This document shows positions 42,935 to 54,133 of a stretch of DNA of 64,000 nt, in pieces. The stretch comes from Methylorubrum thiocyanatum (GTDB taxonomy: Bacteria > Pseudomonadota > Alphaproteobacteria > Rhizobiales > Beijerinckiaceae): contig JACJIB010000002.1 in assembly GCA_014138645.1 (NCBI GenBank), forward strand, positions 310,001 to 374,000, read 5' to 3'. The notes below the pieces were generated by a model. The model saw only the letters and a list, made by a program, of their open reading frames with translations. It made no database searches and had not been told where the DNA came from. Made by a program: the position numbers and the translations under genes. Each line of letters starts with the position of its first letter. The stretch's first letter is position 1.

Positions 42935-43228
42935 ATGGACGACGCGACGTTCCACGAACTGACGCGCAGCCTGGAGCAGGCGGCCGCCCATGCCCGTGGC
43001 GAAACCGTTGCTGGAGTGCGCGTGCACGTACCCCACGACATCGACGTGGCAGCAGTGCGGAAAGCGTCCGCCCTTTCGCAGGACGCTTTTGCCCGCCGTA
43101 TCGGTGTGGCTGTCGGCACCTTGCGGAATTGGGAACAGCGGCGCCGCCGGCCCGAGGGGCCCGCCCGCGTTCTCCTCGCGCTTCTGGAGAAGAACCCGCG
43201 CCTCGTTGAGGAAACACTCGGCCGCTGA
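42935..43228 (+). CDS. HTH antitoxin (HigA/NadS-like)
   Basis: 97 residues ending in a helix-turn-helix of the XRE type: VAAVRKASALSQDAFARRIG followed by VGTLRNWEQRRRRPEGPARVL. The N-terminal half would bind the toxin. A ribosome site (gaggatga) is close to the ATG. It is the antitoxin and likely autorepressor of the pair. Confidence 0.88.
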   Translation: MDDATFHELTRSLEQAAAHARGETVAGVRVHVPHDIDVAAVRKASALSQDAFARRIGVAVGTLRNWEQRRRRPEGPARVLLALLEKNPRLVEETLGR

Positions 43229-43411
43229 GCCGACGCTGGCTGCGTACCCGTCCTGGACCATGGAAGTCCCTCCGGCGGCGCAAAAGTCTTGCATCCGCCC
43301 GATTTTCTGCCGAAGAGGGCGGCCTTCACCGGATTGAAGGTCACCGGCAAAAGGCACGGGATCGTGCGGCTTATGCCGCCGGGCGAGTATGGGCGGGGAG
43401 CGTTGGGACCG

Positions 43412-43873
43412 ATGAGCGAGACGCGGGAGCTGGGTTCGGCCGACATTCAGAAGGTGCTGGAACTGCTGCCCCACCGCTACCCCTTCCTGATGATCGACCG
43501 CATCATCGAGATCGACCGGGACGAGAGCTGCATCGGCATCAAGAACGTCACCGCGAACGAGCCGCAGTTCACCGGCCATTTTCCCGGCCTACCGGTTTTC
43601 CCCGGCGTGCTCCTGATCGAGGGCATGGCCCAGACCGCGGGCGCGATCTGCTGCCGCCACATCATGACCGACGAGCTGAAGACCAAGCAGGTCTTCTTCA
43701 TGACCATCGACAAGTGCAAGTTCCGCAAGCCCGTCGTGCCCGGTGACCAAGTCCGCTTCCACATGACGAAGATCAACCAGCGCAAGACGATGTGGTGGTT
43801 CCGCGGCGAGGCCCGCGTCGATGGCGCGCTGGTGGCGCAGGCGGAAATCGGCGCCATGCTGGTGACGGAGTGA
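43412..43873 (+). CDS. fabZ: 3-hydroxyacyl-[acyl-carrier-protein] dehydratase
   Basis: 153-residue hotdog-fold enzyme of fatty-acid elongation. Active-site residues are His56 in [15 protein letters not shown] and Glu70 in [21 protein letters not shown] is the entry motif. A longer frame upstream adds 41 unlikely residues. lpxA overlaps its stop by four bases (GTGA). Confidence 0.97.
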   Translation: MSETRELGSADIQKVLELLPHRYPFLMIDRIIEIDRDESCIGIKNVTANEPQFTGHFPGLPVFPGVLLIEGMAQTAGAICCRHIMTDELKTKQVFFMTIDKCKFRKPVVPGDQVRFHMTKINQRKTMWWFRGEARVDGALVAQAEIGAMLVTE

Positions 43874-44685
43874 GCGCGGTGCGGGAGGGCATTCACCCGA
43901 GCAGCATCGTCGAGGACGGTGCCCGTCTCGGGGATGGCGTGCGGATCGGTCCGTTCTGCCATGTCGGGCCCGACGTCGTGCTGGGCGACGGCTGCGAACT
44001 GATCAGCCACGTCGTGGTCGCCGGCCGCACCACGGTCGGCGCGCGGACGAAGATCTATCCCTTCGCCTCGATCGGCCACCCGCCGCAGGATCTGAAATTC
44101 CGCGGCGAGCCCTCGACGCTCGTCGTCGGCTCCGATTGCCTGATCCGCGAGGGCGTGACGATGAACCCCGGCACGGCCGGCGGCGGCCTGGAGACGGTGG
44201 TGGGCGACGGCTGCGCCTTCCTCGCCAACAGCCATGTCGGCCACGATTGCCGCGTCGGCAACAACGTCATCTTCTCCAACAACGTGATGCTCGCCGGCCA
44301 TTGCACCGTCGGCAACTACGCCATCCTCGGCGGCGGTGCGGCGGTGATCCAGTTCGCCCGGGTCGGCGACCACGCCTTCGTCGGCGGCCTCTCGGGGCTG
44401 GAGAACGACTGCATTCCCTACGGCATGGCGCTCGGCAACCGCGCCTACCTCTCGGGGCTCAACATCATCGGCCTGCAGCGCCGCGGTTTCTCGCGCGAGG
44501 ACATCCATGCGCTCCGCCGGGCCTACCGGCTGCTCTTCGCCCAGGAAGGCACGCTGATGGAGCGGGTCGAGGACGTGGCCGCCGAGTTCGATACCCATCC
44601 GGCGATCCACGAGATCCTCGCCTTCATCCGCGAGGGCGGCAAACGCTCGATCTGCACGCCCCGCGCCGTCGCCGCTGCGGCCTGA
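43870..44685 (+). CDS. lpxA: acyl-ACP--UDP-N-acetylglucosamine O-acyltransferase
   Basis: First step of lipid A synthesis. The GTG start overlaps fabZ. 271 residues of left-handed beta-helix hexapeptide repeats ([20 protein letters not shown] onward), the catalytic His125 in [12 protein letters not shown], and the C-terminal helical part [20 protein letters not shown]. Neighbours fabZ, lpxI and lpxB complete the operon. Confidence 0.97.
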   Translation: MSAVREGIHPSSIVEDGARLGDGVRIGPFCHVGPDVVLGDGCELISHVVVAGRTTVGARTKIYPFASIGHPPQDLKFRGEPSTLVVGSDCLIREGVTMNPGTAGGGLETVVGDGCAFLANSHVGHDCRVGNNVIFSNNVMLAGHCTVGNYAILGGGAAVIQFARVGDHAFVGGLSGLENDCIPYGMALGNRAYLSGLNIIGLQRRGFSREDIHALRRAYRLLFAQEGTLMERVEDVAAEFDTHPAIHEILAFIREGGKRSICTPRAVAAAA

Positions 44686-44692
44686 GGCGGCG

Positions 44693-45541
44693 GTGGTCGA
44701 TCCCGCCCGGCCCCTCGCCCTGGTGGCCGGCGCGGGCCGCCTGCCGGAACTGGTCGCCGCCTCCCTCGATCGGGCCCGCCGCCCTTTCCGGGTGCTCGCC
44801 GTACGCGGCTTCACCGAGCGGGCGATGCGGCGGCGCGCGGACGCGGTGGTCGATCTCCTCGACATTCCCGGCACCTTGCGCATCCTGAAGGACTGGGCGC
44901 CCGCGGCCGTGGTGCCGGCGGGCGGCGTCACCCGTCCGAGCCCGGCGGCGCTCCTCAACGCGGCGCATGCGGTGCGCAACCGCGACATCCTGAAGAGTCT
45001 CGCGGGCGGCGACGACAGGCTGCTGCGGGCGGTGCTCTCGCTGCTGGAGGAGAACGGGCACCGGGTGCTCGGCGTCCACGAGGTTGCCCCGGACCTGCTC
45101 GGCCGGCCCGGACGCCTCGGCCGTCTCGCGCCCGATGCCGATGCGGCTCTGTCGATCGCCACGGGACGCGCCATGCTCGGCGCGCTGAGCCCCTTCGATG
45201 TCGGCCAGGCCGCGGTGGTGGCGGCTGAGCGCATCATTGCCGTCGAAGGCCCCGAGGGCACCGACCGCATGCTCGCCCGCGCCCGCGCCCTCAACCGCAA
45301 GCCCTTCGGCCGCGGCACTCCTGCGAAGGGGACCGTCCTCGTCAAGCTGCCGAAGCTCGGCCAGGATCTGCGCATCGACCTGCCGGCGATCGGTCCGCGC
45401 ACGGTGCGCCGGGCCGCGGAGGCGGGCTGTGCCGGCCTCGCCATCGGTGCTGGCCATACCCTGGTGATCGACGGACCCGAGACGGTCGCGGCGGCGGATG
45501 CGGCGGGCCTGTTCCTGATCGGCGTGGAGGTCGCCCCGTGA
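44693..45541 (+). CDS. lpxI: UDP-2,3-diacylglucosamine pyrophosphatase LpxI (DUF1009)
   Basis: 282 residues matching LpxI, the form used in alphaproteobacteria instead of LpxH: LALVAGAGRLPELVAASL, VVPAGGVTRPSP, VKLPKLGQDLRIDLPAIGP and AGHTLVIDGPETVAAADAAG. It yields lipid X for LpxB. The start is GTG, seven bases after the lpxA stop; lpxB overlaps its end by four bases. Confidence 0.95.
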   Translation: MVDPARPLALVAGAGRLPELVAASLDRARRPFRVLAVRGFTERAMRRRADAVVDLLDIPGTLRILKDWAPAAVVPAGGVTRPSPAALLNAAHAVRNRDILKSLAGGDDRLLRAVLSLLEENGHRVLGVHEVAPDLLGRPGRLGRLAPDADAALSIATGRAMLGALSPFDVGQAAVVAAERIIAVEGPEGTDRMLARARALNRKPFGRGTPAKGTVLVKLPKLGQDLRIDLPAIGPRTVRRAAEAGCAGLAIGAGHTLVIDGPETVAAADAAGLFLIGVEVAP

Positions 45542-46698
45542 CGCACCGGCGGATCTGGCTCGTGGCCGGCGAGGATTCCGGCGACCAGCTCGGCGCCAAG
45601 CTGATCCGGGCGCTGCGGATCCTCTCCCCCGAGGCGTTGACCCTCGGCGGGGTCGGCGGCGAGGCGATGGAGGCCGAGGGCTTCCGCTCGCTGTTTCCCA
45701 TCGATGACGTGGCGGTGATGGGCTATCTGCCCGTGCTCGCCCGCGCCCGCACCCTGCTTCGGCGCATCCGCGAAACGGTGGACGACGTCGTCGCCGGCCG
45801 GCCCGACGTGCTCGTCATCATCGACAGCCCCGGCTTCACCCATGCGGTCGCCACCCGTGTGCGCAAGCGGCTGCCGGACCTGCCGATCGTCGATTACGTC
45901 TCTCCGAGCGTCTGGGCGTGGCGCCCGTGGCGGGCCAAGGGCATGGTGCCCTTCATCGACCACGTCCTCGCCCTCCTGCCTTTCGAACCGGAGGCGCATC
46001 GGAGGCTCGGCGGGCCGGCCTGCACCTATGTCGGCCATCCGCTGATCGAGCGTCTCGCCGAGTTGCGCCCCTCCCCCGAGGAGACGGCGCTCCGCGAAGG
46101 CCGCCCGCCGATCCTGGCCGTGCTGCCGGGTTCGCGCCGCTCGGAGATCGAGCGGCTGATGCCGGTCTTCGGCCGAGCGGTCGCCGAACTGGTGCGGCGG
46201 GTCGGTCCGGTCGAGGTCGAGCTACCGGCGGTGAGCCGTCACCGCGCCCTGATCGAGCGTCTCGCCGCCGCCTGGGAGCGCCAGCCGCGCATCGTCCACG
46301 GCGAGGCGGCCAAGCTCGCGACCTTCCGCCGGGCGCGGGCCGCGCTCGCGGCCTCCGGCACCGTGACGCTCGAACTCGCGCTCGCCGGCGTGCCGATGGT
46401 GGTGGCCTACAAGGTCTCGCGGGTCGAGGAGGTGATCGCCCGGCGCCTGATCCAGGTGCCGACGATCGTGTTGCCGAACCTGATCCTGTCCGAGAACGCC
46501 ATGCCGGAATTCGTGCAGGCGGATTGCACGCCGGAGCGGCTGGCCGAAACCCTGGCTCCGCTCCTCGCGGGCGGCCCGGCCCGACGGACCCAGCTCGATG
46601 CGCTGGCCCGCATCGACGGAGAAATGCGGCTCCCCGGCGACGAGGAGCCGAGTCGTGCCGCGGCGCGGATCGTTCTGGAGGCGCGGCGGGCGGCATGA
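45538..46698 (+). CDS. lpxB: lipid-A-disaccharide synthase
   Basis: 386-residue glycosyltransferase joining lipid X and UDP-diacylglucosamine. [69 protein letters not shown] and [20 protein letters not shown] are typical. GTG start overlapping lpxI. The following gene overlaps its stop by four bases. Confidence 0.97.
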   Translation: MTHRRIWLVAGEDSGDQLGAKLIRALRILSPEALTLGGVGGEAMEAEGFRSLFPIDDVAVMGYLPVLARARTLLRRIRETVDDVVAGRPDVLVIIDSPGFTHAVATRVRKRLPDLPIVDYVSPSVWAWRPWRAKGMVPFIDHVLALLPFEPEAHRRLGGPACTYVGHPLIERLAELRPSPEETALREGRPPILAVLPGSRRSEIERLMPVFGRAVAELVRRVGPVEVELPAVSRHRALIERLAAAWERQPRIVHGEAAKLATFRRARAALAASGTVTLELALAGVPMVVAYKVSRVEEVIARRLIQVPTIVLPNLILSENAMPEFVQADCTPERLAETLAPLLAGGPARRTQLDALARIDGEMRLPGDEEPSRAAARIVLEARRAA

Positions 46699-47177
46699 GC
46701 GAGGATGCGATGCCGCCGACGATCGCGATCTATGTCGATGCCGACGCCTGCCCGGTGAAGGACGAGGTCTACCGCGTCGCCGGACGCTATGGCCTCCACG
46801 TCTATGTCGTCTCGAACAGTTTCATGAACCTGCCGCGCGAGCCCTGGATCGAGCGGGTGATCGTCGGCGACGCATTCGATGCGGCCGACGACTGGATCGC
46901 CGAGCGCGCCCGCCCCGGCGCCATCGTCGTTACGGCGGACGTGCCGCTGGCGAGCCGCTGCGTGAAGGCCGGCGCGGCGGCGCTCGCCCCGAACGGCAAG
47001 GCGTTCACCGATGCGTCCGTGGGCCTCGCGCTGGCCACCCGAAACCTGATGCAGGATCTGCGGGAGGCGGGCGCGATCACCGGCGGCCCGAAGCCGTTCT
47101 CGCCGAAGGACCGCTCGGCCTTTCTCGGCGCGTTGGATCGTGCGGTGGTGCGCCTGAAGCGCGATCTCGGAATCTGA
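46695..47177 (+). CDS. YaiI/YqxD-family protein (UPF0178)
   Basis: 160 residues with the family marks [58 protein letters not shown] and [19 protein letters not shown]. The aspartates suggest a PIN-like nuclease fold but no activity is established. Its ATG overlaps the lpxB stop, so it is the last gene of the lpx operon. Confidence 0.92.
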   Translation: MSEDAMPPTIAIYVDADACPVKDEVYRVAGRYGLHVYVVSNSFMNLPREPWIERVIVGDAFDAADDWIAERARPGAIVVTADVPLASRCVKAGAAALAPNGKAFTDASVGLALATRNLMQDLREAGAITGGPKPFSPKDRSAFLGALDRAVVRLKRDLGI

Positions 47178-47632
47178 GCCGAAGTCGCCGAAGCATCGAT
47201 CCCCTGAGCTGGGTCGCGTCGATCCGGCCGACCCTGCGGTTGCATTCGCGCCTGCCTCGCCCATACTGCGCCGGTTGGACGCGAACTTTCCTGTCGCGAC
47301 GGCCTCGTGGCACGCGGGGCTTACGGCGGCGTAGCCGGCCGTCGTCGTGCGAGTAGGCAGACAGGAAGGGGGTGAAGACGTTGCTGATGATCCCGCTTGT
47401 GCGGGACACGATCAAGCGCAGCCCGAGCGGTGAGTGGTCGATGACCATCACGCTCGGACTGATGTGGTAACGTAGGCTTCGTCCACAAAGAGGGCTCGCG
47501 GGCTGCCACCTGCGGGCTCTTGAGACGATAATGTAGCGCTGGTTGTGCGATTGCAAACCCATTTGCGAGAGCGCCGGCACACGTCGAACGCTCATGTGCA
47601 CATCACAGCATAGGTACGAGCGCGATTTGCGC
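47178..47632. other. 455-bp intergenic region, possible structured RNA
   Basis: No convincing protein is encoded. It holds several inverted repeats: a nested set at 47288-47367 (reported as a finding), a hairpin tcccgc-ttgt-gcggga at 47391-47406, and gagcgc-gattt-gcgctc at 47618-47634 overlapping the gltA stop. The last may take part in gltA termination, but no T-run follows. Confidence 0.45.
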
Positions 47633-48922
<1,290 letters not shown>

Positions 48923-49408
48923 GGGATCGCGGACCCTTTCTCGCGACGGGAACAGCACGGGACCGGAAGAACCCGCCTTCCGCTCCGTTGTGGCGCCGCA
49001 GCAGAGCGCTGCGCCCGCCCACTGAGGCACCGGGTTAGCGGATCGGTCGGCGCCCAGCAACGGGCGGCCGCCCCGGGTCTCTTCGCATATGCGAAAAACG
49101 GGCCGTGTCTGTCACCCTTCGAGGAGGATGACGGTCGCCCCTTCCCGAGATCCGCAGCCCGTCATCCCTATCGTTGCGGCTTCGACGGAAAGAGAATGCC
49201 GTGGAAACATCCACTTGTGCAAGACTTTGCGGAGCGGCACCGTCCGATCGGCCCCTCGCTGGGGCTTTGTGCGCTTCGCGCTGTCATTCCGGCCGGATTG
49301 TCATTCGACTGCGCCTGGAATCACGTGGAGCGATCCGAACGGGTCGGGAGCGCGCCCGGATCGTGCCGGCTCGGCCGGGATGCGTTGATCCGCCGCGTGG
49401 TCGATGGT
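48923..49408. other. intergenic region upstream of gltA
   Basis: About 485 bases between gltX and gltA, both leftward. No plausible gene is seen on either strand. It should contain the gltA promoter and any end of the gltX transcript; I see no strong hairpin with a T-run and no recognisable riboswitch. Confidence 0.45.
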
Positions 49409-50833
49409 TCAGGCCGCCAGTCGATCCCGCAGGCGGGCGAGCGCCTCGTCGCGGCCGAGCACCGCCATCACGTCGAAGACCGGCGGCGAGGTAGCACGGC
49501 CGGTGAGGGCCGCCCGTAGAGGCTGGGCGACCTGGCCGAGCTTGACGCTCTGGCTTTCCGCGAAACCGCGTACCGCCGCCTCCGTCGATGCCGCACTCCA
49601 CTCGGGCAGGGCTTCCAGGGCGGGGAGAAGGGCGCGCAGCCGCTCCGGCGCCTCGCCGGCGAGCAGGCCTTCGGCCTTCGCGTCGAGGGCCAGCGGCCGC
49701 GGGGCGTAGAGGTAGTAGGCGCTGTCGAGGAGTTCGACGAGCGTCTTGGCGCGCTCCTTCAGGCCGGGCATCGCCGACAGGAGCTTTTCGCGCAGGTCGG
49801 GCGTGAGCGATGTCGGCAGGCCGCGCTCGGGTCCGCGGGCCGGCAGGATCACCTCGATCGCATCGACCAGGACCGAATCGGCGCTGTTGCGGATATAGAG
49901 CCCGTTGAGGCTCTCCAGCTTGGTGAAGTCGAACCGCGCCGCCGAGCGGCCGATCGCCTTCAGATCGAAGGCGGCGATCATCTCCTCGGTGGAGAAGACC
50001 TCCTGGTCGCCGTGGCTCCAGCCGAGCCGCACGAGGTAGTTGCGCAGGGCCGCCGGCAGGTAGCCGCGGTCGCGGTACTCCTCGACGCCGAGCGCGCCGT
50101 GGCGCTTCGACAGCTTCGCGCCATCCGCCCCGTGGATGAGCGGGATATGGGCCATGGCCGGCACGTCCCAGCCGAGCGCCCGGTAGATCTGGCTCTGGCG
50201 GGCGGCATTGGTGAGGTGGTCATCGCCCCGGATCACCTGCGTGACGCCCATGTCGTGGTCGTCGACCACTACGGCGAGCATGTAGGTCGGGGTTCCGTCC
50301 GAGCGCAGCAGCACGAGATCGTCGAGGTCGCGGTTGGCCCAGGTGACGCGGCCCTGCACCGCATCCTCAACCACGGTCTCGCCCTCGGTCGGTGCCCGCA
50401 GGCGGATGACCGGCTTCACGCCGGGAGGCGCCTCGGACGGGTCGCGGTCGCGCCAGCGTCCGTCGTAGCGCGGGGCGCGGCCCTCGGCGCGGGCGGTCTC
50501 GCGCATCTGCGCCAGCTCCTCGGCGCTGGCGTAGCAGTGATAGGCGTTGCCCGAGGCGAGCAGGCTCTCGGCCACCTCCCGGTGACGCTCGGCGCGGGCG
50601 AACTGGTAGATGACCTCCCCGTCCCAATCGAGGCCGAGCCAGCGCATCCCGTCGAGGATCGCGTCGATGGCCGCCTGCGTCGAGCGCTCGCGGTCGGTGT
50701 CCTCAATGCGCAGCAGCATCCGCCCGCCGAACCGGCGGGCGTAGAGCCAGTTGAACAGAGCGGTGCGCGCGCCCCCGATATGCAGGAAGCCCGTGGGCGA
50801 GGGCGCGAAGCGCGTGACGACCGGTGACGACAT
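49409..50833 (-). CDS. gltX: glutamate--tRNA ligase
   Basis: 474-residue class I aminoacyl-tRNA synthetase. The ATP motifs are HIGG at 18-21 ([16 protein letters not shown]) and KLSKR at 240-244; [10 protein letters not shown] follows the first. Alphaproteobacteria often carry two GltX copies and may use one for Glu-tRNA(Gln); which copy this is cannot be told. It is divergent from comEC. Confidence 0.97.
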   Translation of the reverse strand: MSSPVVTRFAPSPTGFLHIGGARTALFNWLYARRFGGRMLLRIEDTDRERSTQAAIDAILDGMRWLGLDWDGEVIYQFARAERHREVAESLLASGNAYHCYASAEELAQMRETARAEGRAPRYDGRWRDRDPSEAPPGVKPVIRLRAPTEGETVVEDAVQGRVTWANRDLDDLVLLRSDGTPTYMLAVVVDDHDMGVTQVIRGDDHLTNAARQSQIYRALGWDVPAMAHIPLIHGADGAKLSKRHGALGVEEYRDRGYLPAALRNYLVRLGWSHGDQEVFSTEEMIAAFDLKAIGRSAARFDFTKLESLNGLYIRNSADSVLVDAIEVILPARGPERGLPTSLTPDLREKLLSAMPGLKERAKTLVELLDSAYYLYAPRPLALDAKAEGLLAGEAPERLRALLPALEALPEWSAASTEAAVRGFAESQSVKLGQVAQPLRAALTGRATSPPVFDVMAVLGRDEALARLRDRLAA

Positions 50834-50990
50834 CGGTTGCGGGGAAGCTTCTTCTTGGAAAAGTGCGGGATGACGGGCGTGCGGCTGCGGCCGGTCTCGG
50901 CGTGCGTGTAGCACGAGCGAGCGGATGCGTTAAGAATTCGTCACGATTGCCCAGCGCACGGGCATCGCAGGTCTCGGGACGTGGCGGGGC

Positions 50991-53252
50991 ATGATGCAGG
51001 GCGGCGGCAGGGCGATGCGTGGGGCCGTTCCGGCTCTCCTCGCCGGTCGCGTGATCGCCCCCGCACAGCTGTGGCCAGCCGCGCGCGATCGGCTGCGCAC
51101 CGGTCTCGCCTGCGAGACCGAGCAGCGGCGGCTGTTCCCCTGGCTCGCCGTCGCCTTCGGCGCCGGTATCCTCGTCTTCTTCACGGCGACGGACGGCGAG
51201 CCCGCCCTCGCGGCCCCTCTGATGGCGGCCGGGCTCAGTCTTGTCGTGACGCCCGTCCTGCGGGCGCGTCCGGTGGCGCTTGCGCTGATGCTGGCCCTGA
51301 CCGCCTTCTTCCTCGGCTTCGCGGCGGGCGTCTGGCGCGTCGCCTCCGTGGCGGGGCCGGTGCTGCCGCGGATCACCATCGCACCGCTCGCCGGCATCGT
51401 CGAAGGGCTCGACGAGCGAGAGAGCGGCGCACGGCTGATCGTTCGGGTGGACAGCTTCGGTGAGCTCGATGCGGAACACCGCCCGCGCCGGGTCCGGGTG
51501 TCTTACCGCGCCGCACGGACGGTGCGGCCGGGCGACGCCATCCGCGCCACCGCCCGTCTCCTGCCGCCTCCGGAAGCGGCGCGGCCGGGCGGCTACGATT
51601 TCGCGCGCGACGCTTACTTCCGCGGGATCGGCGCCGTCGGTTCGCTGGTCGGCAAGGTCGAGGTCGGTCCACCGCCCGAGCGGCTGCCCCTCGCGCTCCG
51701 CCTCGCCGCCGCCGTCGATTCGGCGCGCAATGCCTTCACCCAACGGATCACCGACGCGATCGGCGGTCAGGCCGGCGCCGTCGCCGCGGCCCTCGTCACG
51801 GGCAAGCGCGGACTGATCTCGAACGAGACCAACGAGGTGCTGCGGGCGGCGGGGATCTACCACGTCGTGTCGATCTCCGGGCTCCACATGGTGCTCGCGG
51901 CGGGCGTCGTGTTCTGGCTGGTGCGGGCCGGGCTCGCGCTGGTGCCGGCGCTGGCGCTCGCTTGGCCCATCAAGAAGATCGCGGCCGGTGCGGCCATGCT
52001 GGGCGTGACCGCCTACTGCGCCTTCTCCGGCTGGGACGTCGCCGCCGAACGGGCGCTGATCATGACGCTGGTCATGCTCGGTGCAATCCTCGTCGACCGC
52101 CCGGCGCTCAGCATGCGCAACCTCGCCCTTGCCGCGATGCTGGCGCTCGCCCGCGAGCCGGAGGCGCTGCTGGGGCCGAGTTTCCAGATGTCGTTCGGGG
52201 CGGTGGCCGGCCTGATCGCCTGCGCCCCGCTTCTCGACGGGCGCGTCTTCCGCACCGACAGCCCGTCCCGGATCGCGCGGGCCGCGTCGTGGCTGGCGAC
52301 GGCGGTGGTCGGCACGCTGGCCACGACCCTGGTGGCGCAGATCGCCACGGCTCCCTTCGCCACCTACCACTTCCAGACGATGCAGCCCTTCGGTCTCGTC
52401 GGAAACGCCCTGACCCTGCCCCTCGTCTCCCTCGCGGTGATGCCCGCGGCGGTGCTCGGAATGCTGGCCTACCCTTTCGCCCTCGATCGGCCGGTCTGGT
52501 GGCTGATGGGGCTCGCGGTGCGCGGCATGCTCGACATCTCGGCCTGGATCGCCGGGTTCGGGCAAGCCAACGTCGTGCTGCCTGCCTTCGGGACCGGCGC
52601 CCTGGCCCTTCTGGCCGTCGCGCTTCTCGTCGCGACCCTGCCGGTGTCGCGGCTGCGCCTCCTGGCCCTCCTGCCGGCGGGTCTCGGCCTCGCCTTCGCC
52701 GCGAGTCCCACCCGCTACGACATCTACATCGACCGCGACGGGGCCGGCGCCGCGGTCCGTGGCAAAGATGGCCGCCTCGTCGTCCTCGGGCGTCCGCCCG
52801 GCTTCGTACTGGAGCAGTGGCTGAAGGCCGACGGCGACGGACGGCGTCCGGAAACCGTGACCGGAGCGGCCGGACCGCGATGCGACCGCCTCGGCTGCAC
52901 GGTCCTGGCCCTCGATGGGCGGGCCGTCGCTCTCGTCACCGACAAGCGCGCCTTCCCCGAGGATTGCGCCCGGGCCGACATCCTGATCAGCCACCTGCGC
53001 GCACCGCCGGGCTGCGCGGCGCCCCTGATCGCCGACCGCAGCTTCCTGGCGGCGCAGGGGGCCACCGCGATCCGTCTTGGTGCGACCGGGCCCGAGGTCG
53101 CCAGTACCCGCGGTGCCGGCCCGCCGAAGCCATGGCAACCCAGACCGCCGGCTACCGCGGCGATGCCGGCTGCCGCACCGGAGCCTTCAGCGGCCGGCGA
53201 TCCCGGTGCAGCGGATCCGACCGACCCGCTGCCCGCCGAACCGCCTCAGTAG
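50991..53252 (+). CDS. comEC: ComEC/Rec2-family membrane protein
   Basis: 753 residues. An N-terminal DUF4131 part with membrane helices, then an OB-like segment ([20 protein letters not shown]), the Competence domain with many helices ([57 protein letters not shown]), and a soluble C-terminal part that keeps the general metallo-beta-lactamase position but not the HxHxDH metal motif. The last 40 residues are Pro/Ala-rich. It forms the DNA-uptake channel in competent bacteria. Its end overlaps lexA by seven bases. Confidence 0.92.
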   Translation: MMQGGGRAMRGAVPALLAGRVIAPAQLWPAARDRLRTGLACETEQRRLFPWLAVAFGAGILVFFTATDGEPALAAPLMAAGLSLVVTPVLRARPVALALMLALTAFFLGFAAGVWRVASVAGPVLPRITIAPLAGIVEGLDERESGARLIVRVDSFGELDAEHRPRRVRVSYRAARTVRPGDAIRATARLLPPPEAARPGGYDFARDAYFRGIGAVGSLVGKVEVGPPPERLPLALRLAAAVDSARNAFTQRITDAIGGQAGAVAAALVTGKRGLISNETNEVLRAAGIYHVVSISGLHMVLAAGVVFWLVRAGLALVPALALAWPIKKIAAGAAMLGVTAYCAFSGWDVAAERALIMTLVMLGAILVDRPALSMRNLALAAMLALAREPEALLGPSFQMSFGAVAGLIACAPLLDGRVFRTDSPSRIARAASWLATAVVGTLATTLVAQIATAPFATYHFQTMQPFGLVGNALTLPLVSLAVMPAAVLGMLAYPFALDRPVWWLMGLAVRGMLDISAWIAGFGQANVVLPAFGTGALALLAVALLVATLPVSRLRLLALLPAGLGLAFAASPTRYDIYIDRDGAGAAVRGKDGRLVVLGRPPGFVLEQWLKADGDGRRPETVTGAAGPRCDRLGCTVLALDGRAVALVTDKRAFPEDCARADILISHLRAPPGCAAPLIADRSFLAAQGATAIRLGATGPEVASTRGAGPPKPWQPRPPATAAMPAAAPEPSAAGDPGAADPTDPLPAEPPQ

Positions 53253-53968
53253 CGGCGCACGAGGCTCACGAGCTTGCCCTGGATGCGCACCCGGTCCGGC
53301 CCGAGCACGCGGGTCTCATAGGCCGGGTTGGCTGCTTCCAGCGCGATCGAGGAGCCGCGGCGGCGCAGGCGCTTGAGGGTCGCCTCCTCGTCGTCGATCA
53401 ACGCCACGATGATGTCGCCGTTATTGGCGGTGTCCTGCTTGTGGATGACCACGAGGTCGCCATCGAGGATGCCGGCCTCGATCATCGAGTCACCGCGTAC
53501 TTCCAGCGCGTAATGCTCGCCGCCCGTCAGGAAGTCCGGGGACATCGAGATCGTGTGACTCTGGCTCTCGATCGCCGAGATCGGCGTACCGGCGGCGATC
53601 CGGCCCATCACCGGCACCATGACCGACTGACCGTTGCCGTCATGGGCCTGGAGCATCGGCGGCTTCGGCGCGGCCGGCTTGCCCGAAAGGCCGCCTTCGA
53701 CCACGCTCGGGGTGAAGCGGCGCGGCTCGGATGGGACGGGCTTGGCGGCGGGCAGGTCGGGCATCCGCAGGATCTCGATGGCCCGTGCGCGGTTCGGCAG
53801 ACGGCGCAGAAAGCCTCGCTCCTCCAGAGCCATGATCAGGCGATGGATGCCCGACTTGGATTTGAGGTCGAGCGCGTCCTTCATCTCGTCGAAGGACGGC
53901 GGCACACCGCTCTCCTGCATCCTCTGCTGGATGAACTGGAGCAGTTCGAGTTGCTTGCGGGTCAGCAT
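53246..53968 (-). CDS. lexA: SOS repressor LexA
   Basis: 240 residues from [20 protein letters not shown]. An N-terminal winged helix ([20 protein letters not shown]) and the S24 self-cleavage domain with cleavage bond Ala126-Gly127 (RIAAGTPI), nucleophile Ser161 (RGDSMIEAG) and general base Lys199 (EATLKRL). RecA filaments trigger cleavage after DNA damage. An SOS box upstream indicates autoregulation. Confidence 0.98.
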   Translation of the reverse strand: MLTRKQLELLQFIQQRMQESGVPPSFDEMKDALDLKSKSGIHRLIMALEERGFLRRLPNRARAIEILRMPDLPAAKPVPSEPRRFTPSVVEGGLSGKPAAPKPPMLQAHDGNGQSVMVPVMGRIAAGTPISAIESQSHTISMSPDFLTGGEHYALEVRGDSMIEAGILDGDLVVIHKQDTANNGDIIVALIDDEEATLKRLRRRGSSIALEAANPAYETRVLGPDRVRIQGKLVSLVRRY

Positions 53969-54040
53969 GCGGCACCTGCTGTCAACCGCGGGCCGGGGGC
54001 GCCGCAGAATCATTTGAAACAAAGCACGAACAGCCTAGTC

Positions 54041-54055
54041 GTTCCTCTCCTGTTC
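54041..54055 (-). promoter_or_regulatory. LexA operator (SOS box, GTTC-N7-GTTC)
   Basis: gttcctctcctgttc is an exact match to the alphaproteobacterial SOS box, a direct repeat of GTTC with seven bases between. It lies about 73 bases before the lexA start, the expected place for an autoregulatory site. Confidence 0.9.
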
Positions 54056-54074
54056 CGCAAGCACGCCCAGGCAA

Positions 54075-54112
54075 GCCAAAGGCGGCAACGCCGCCGCGCT
54101 GCCGCCTTTGGC
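54075..54112. terminator. hairpin after the Gly-rich gene
   Basis: A perfect 13-bp inverted repeat (gccaaaggcggca and its complement) with a 12-base loop, 21 bases beyond the stop of the leftward Gly-rich gene and just upstream of the lexA operator. It probably insulates lexA from that gene; no T-run follows. Confidence 0.6.
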
Positions 54113-54133
54113 CGTGTCGTCCCCGGGCTCGGA

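Noticed and set aside
43477..46038. An 853-residue - strand frame opposite fabZ-lpxA-lpxI-lpxB
   Set aside because: Antisense to four recognisable genes; low-complexity Arg/Gly/Ala content.
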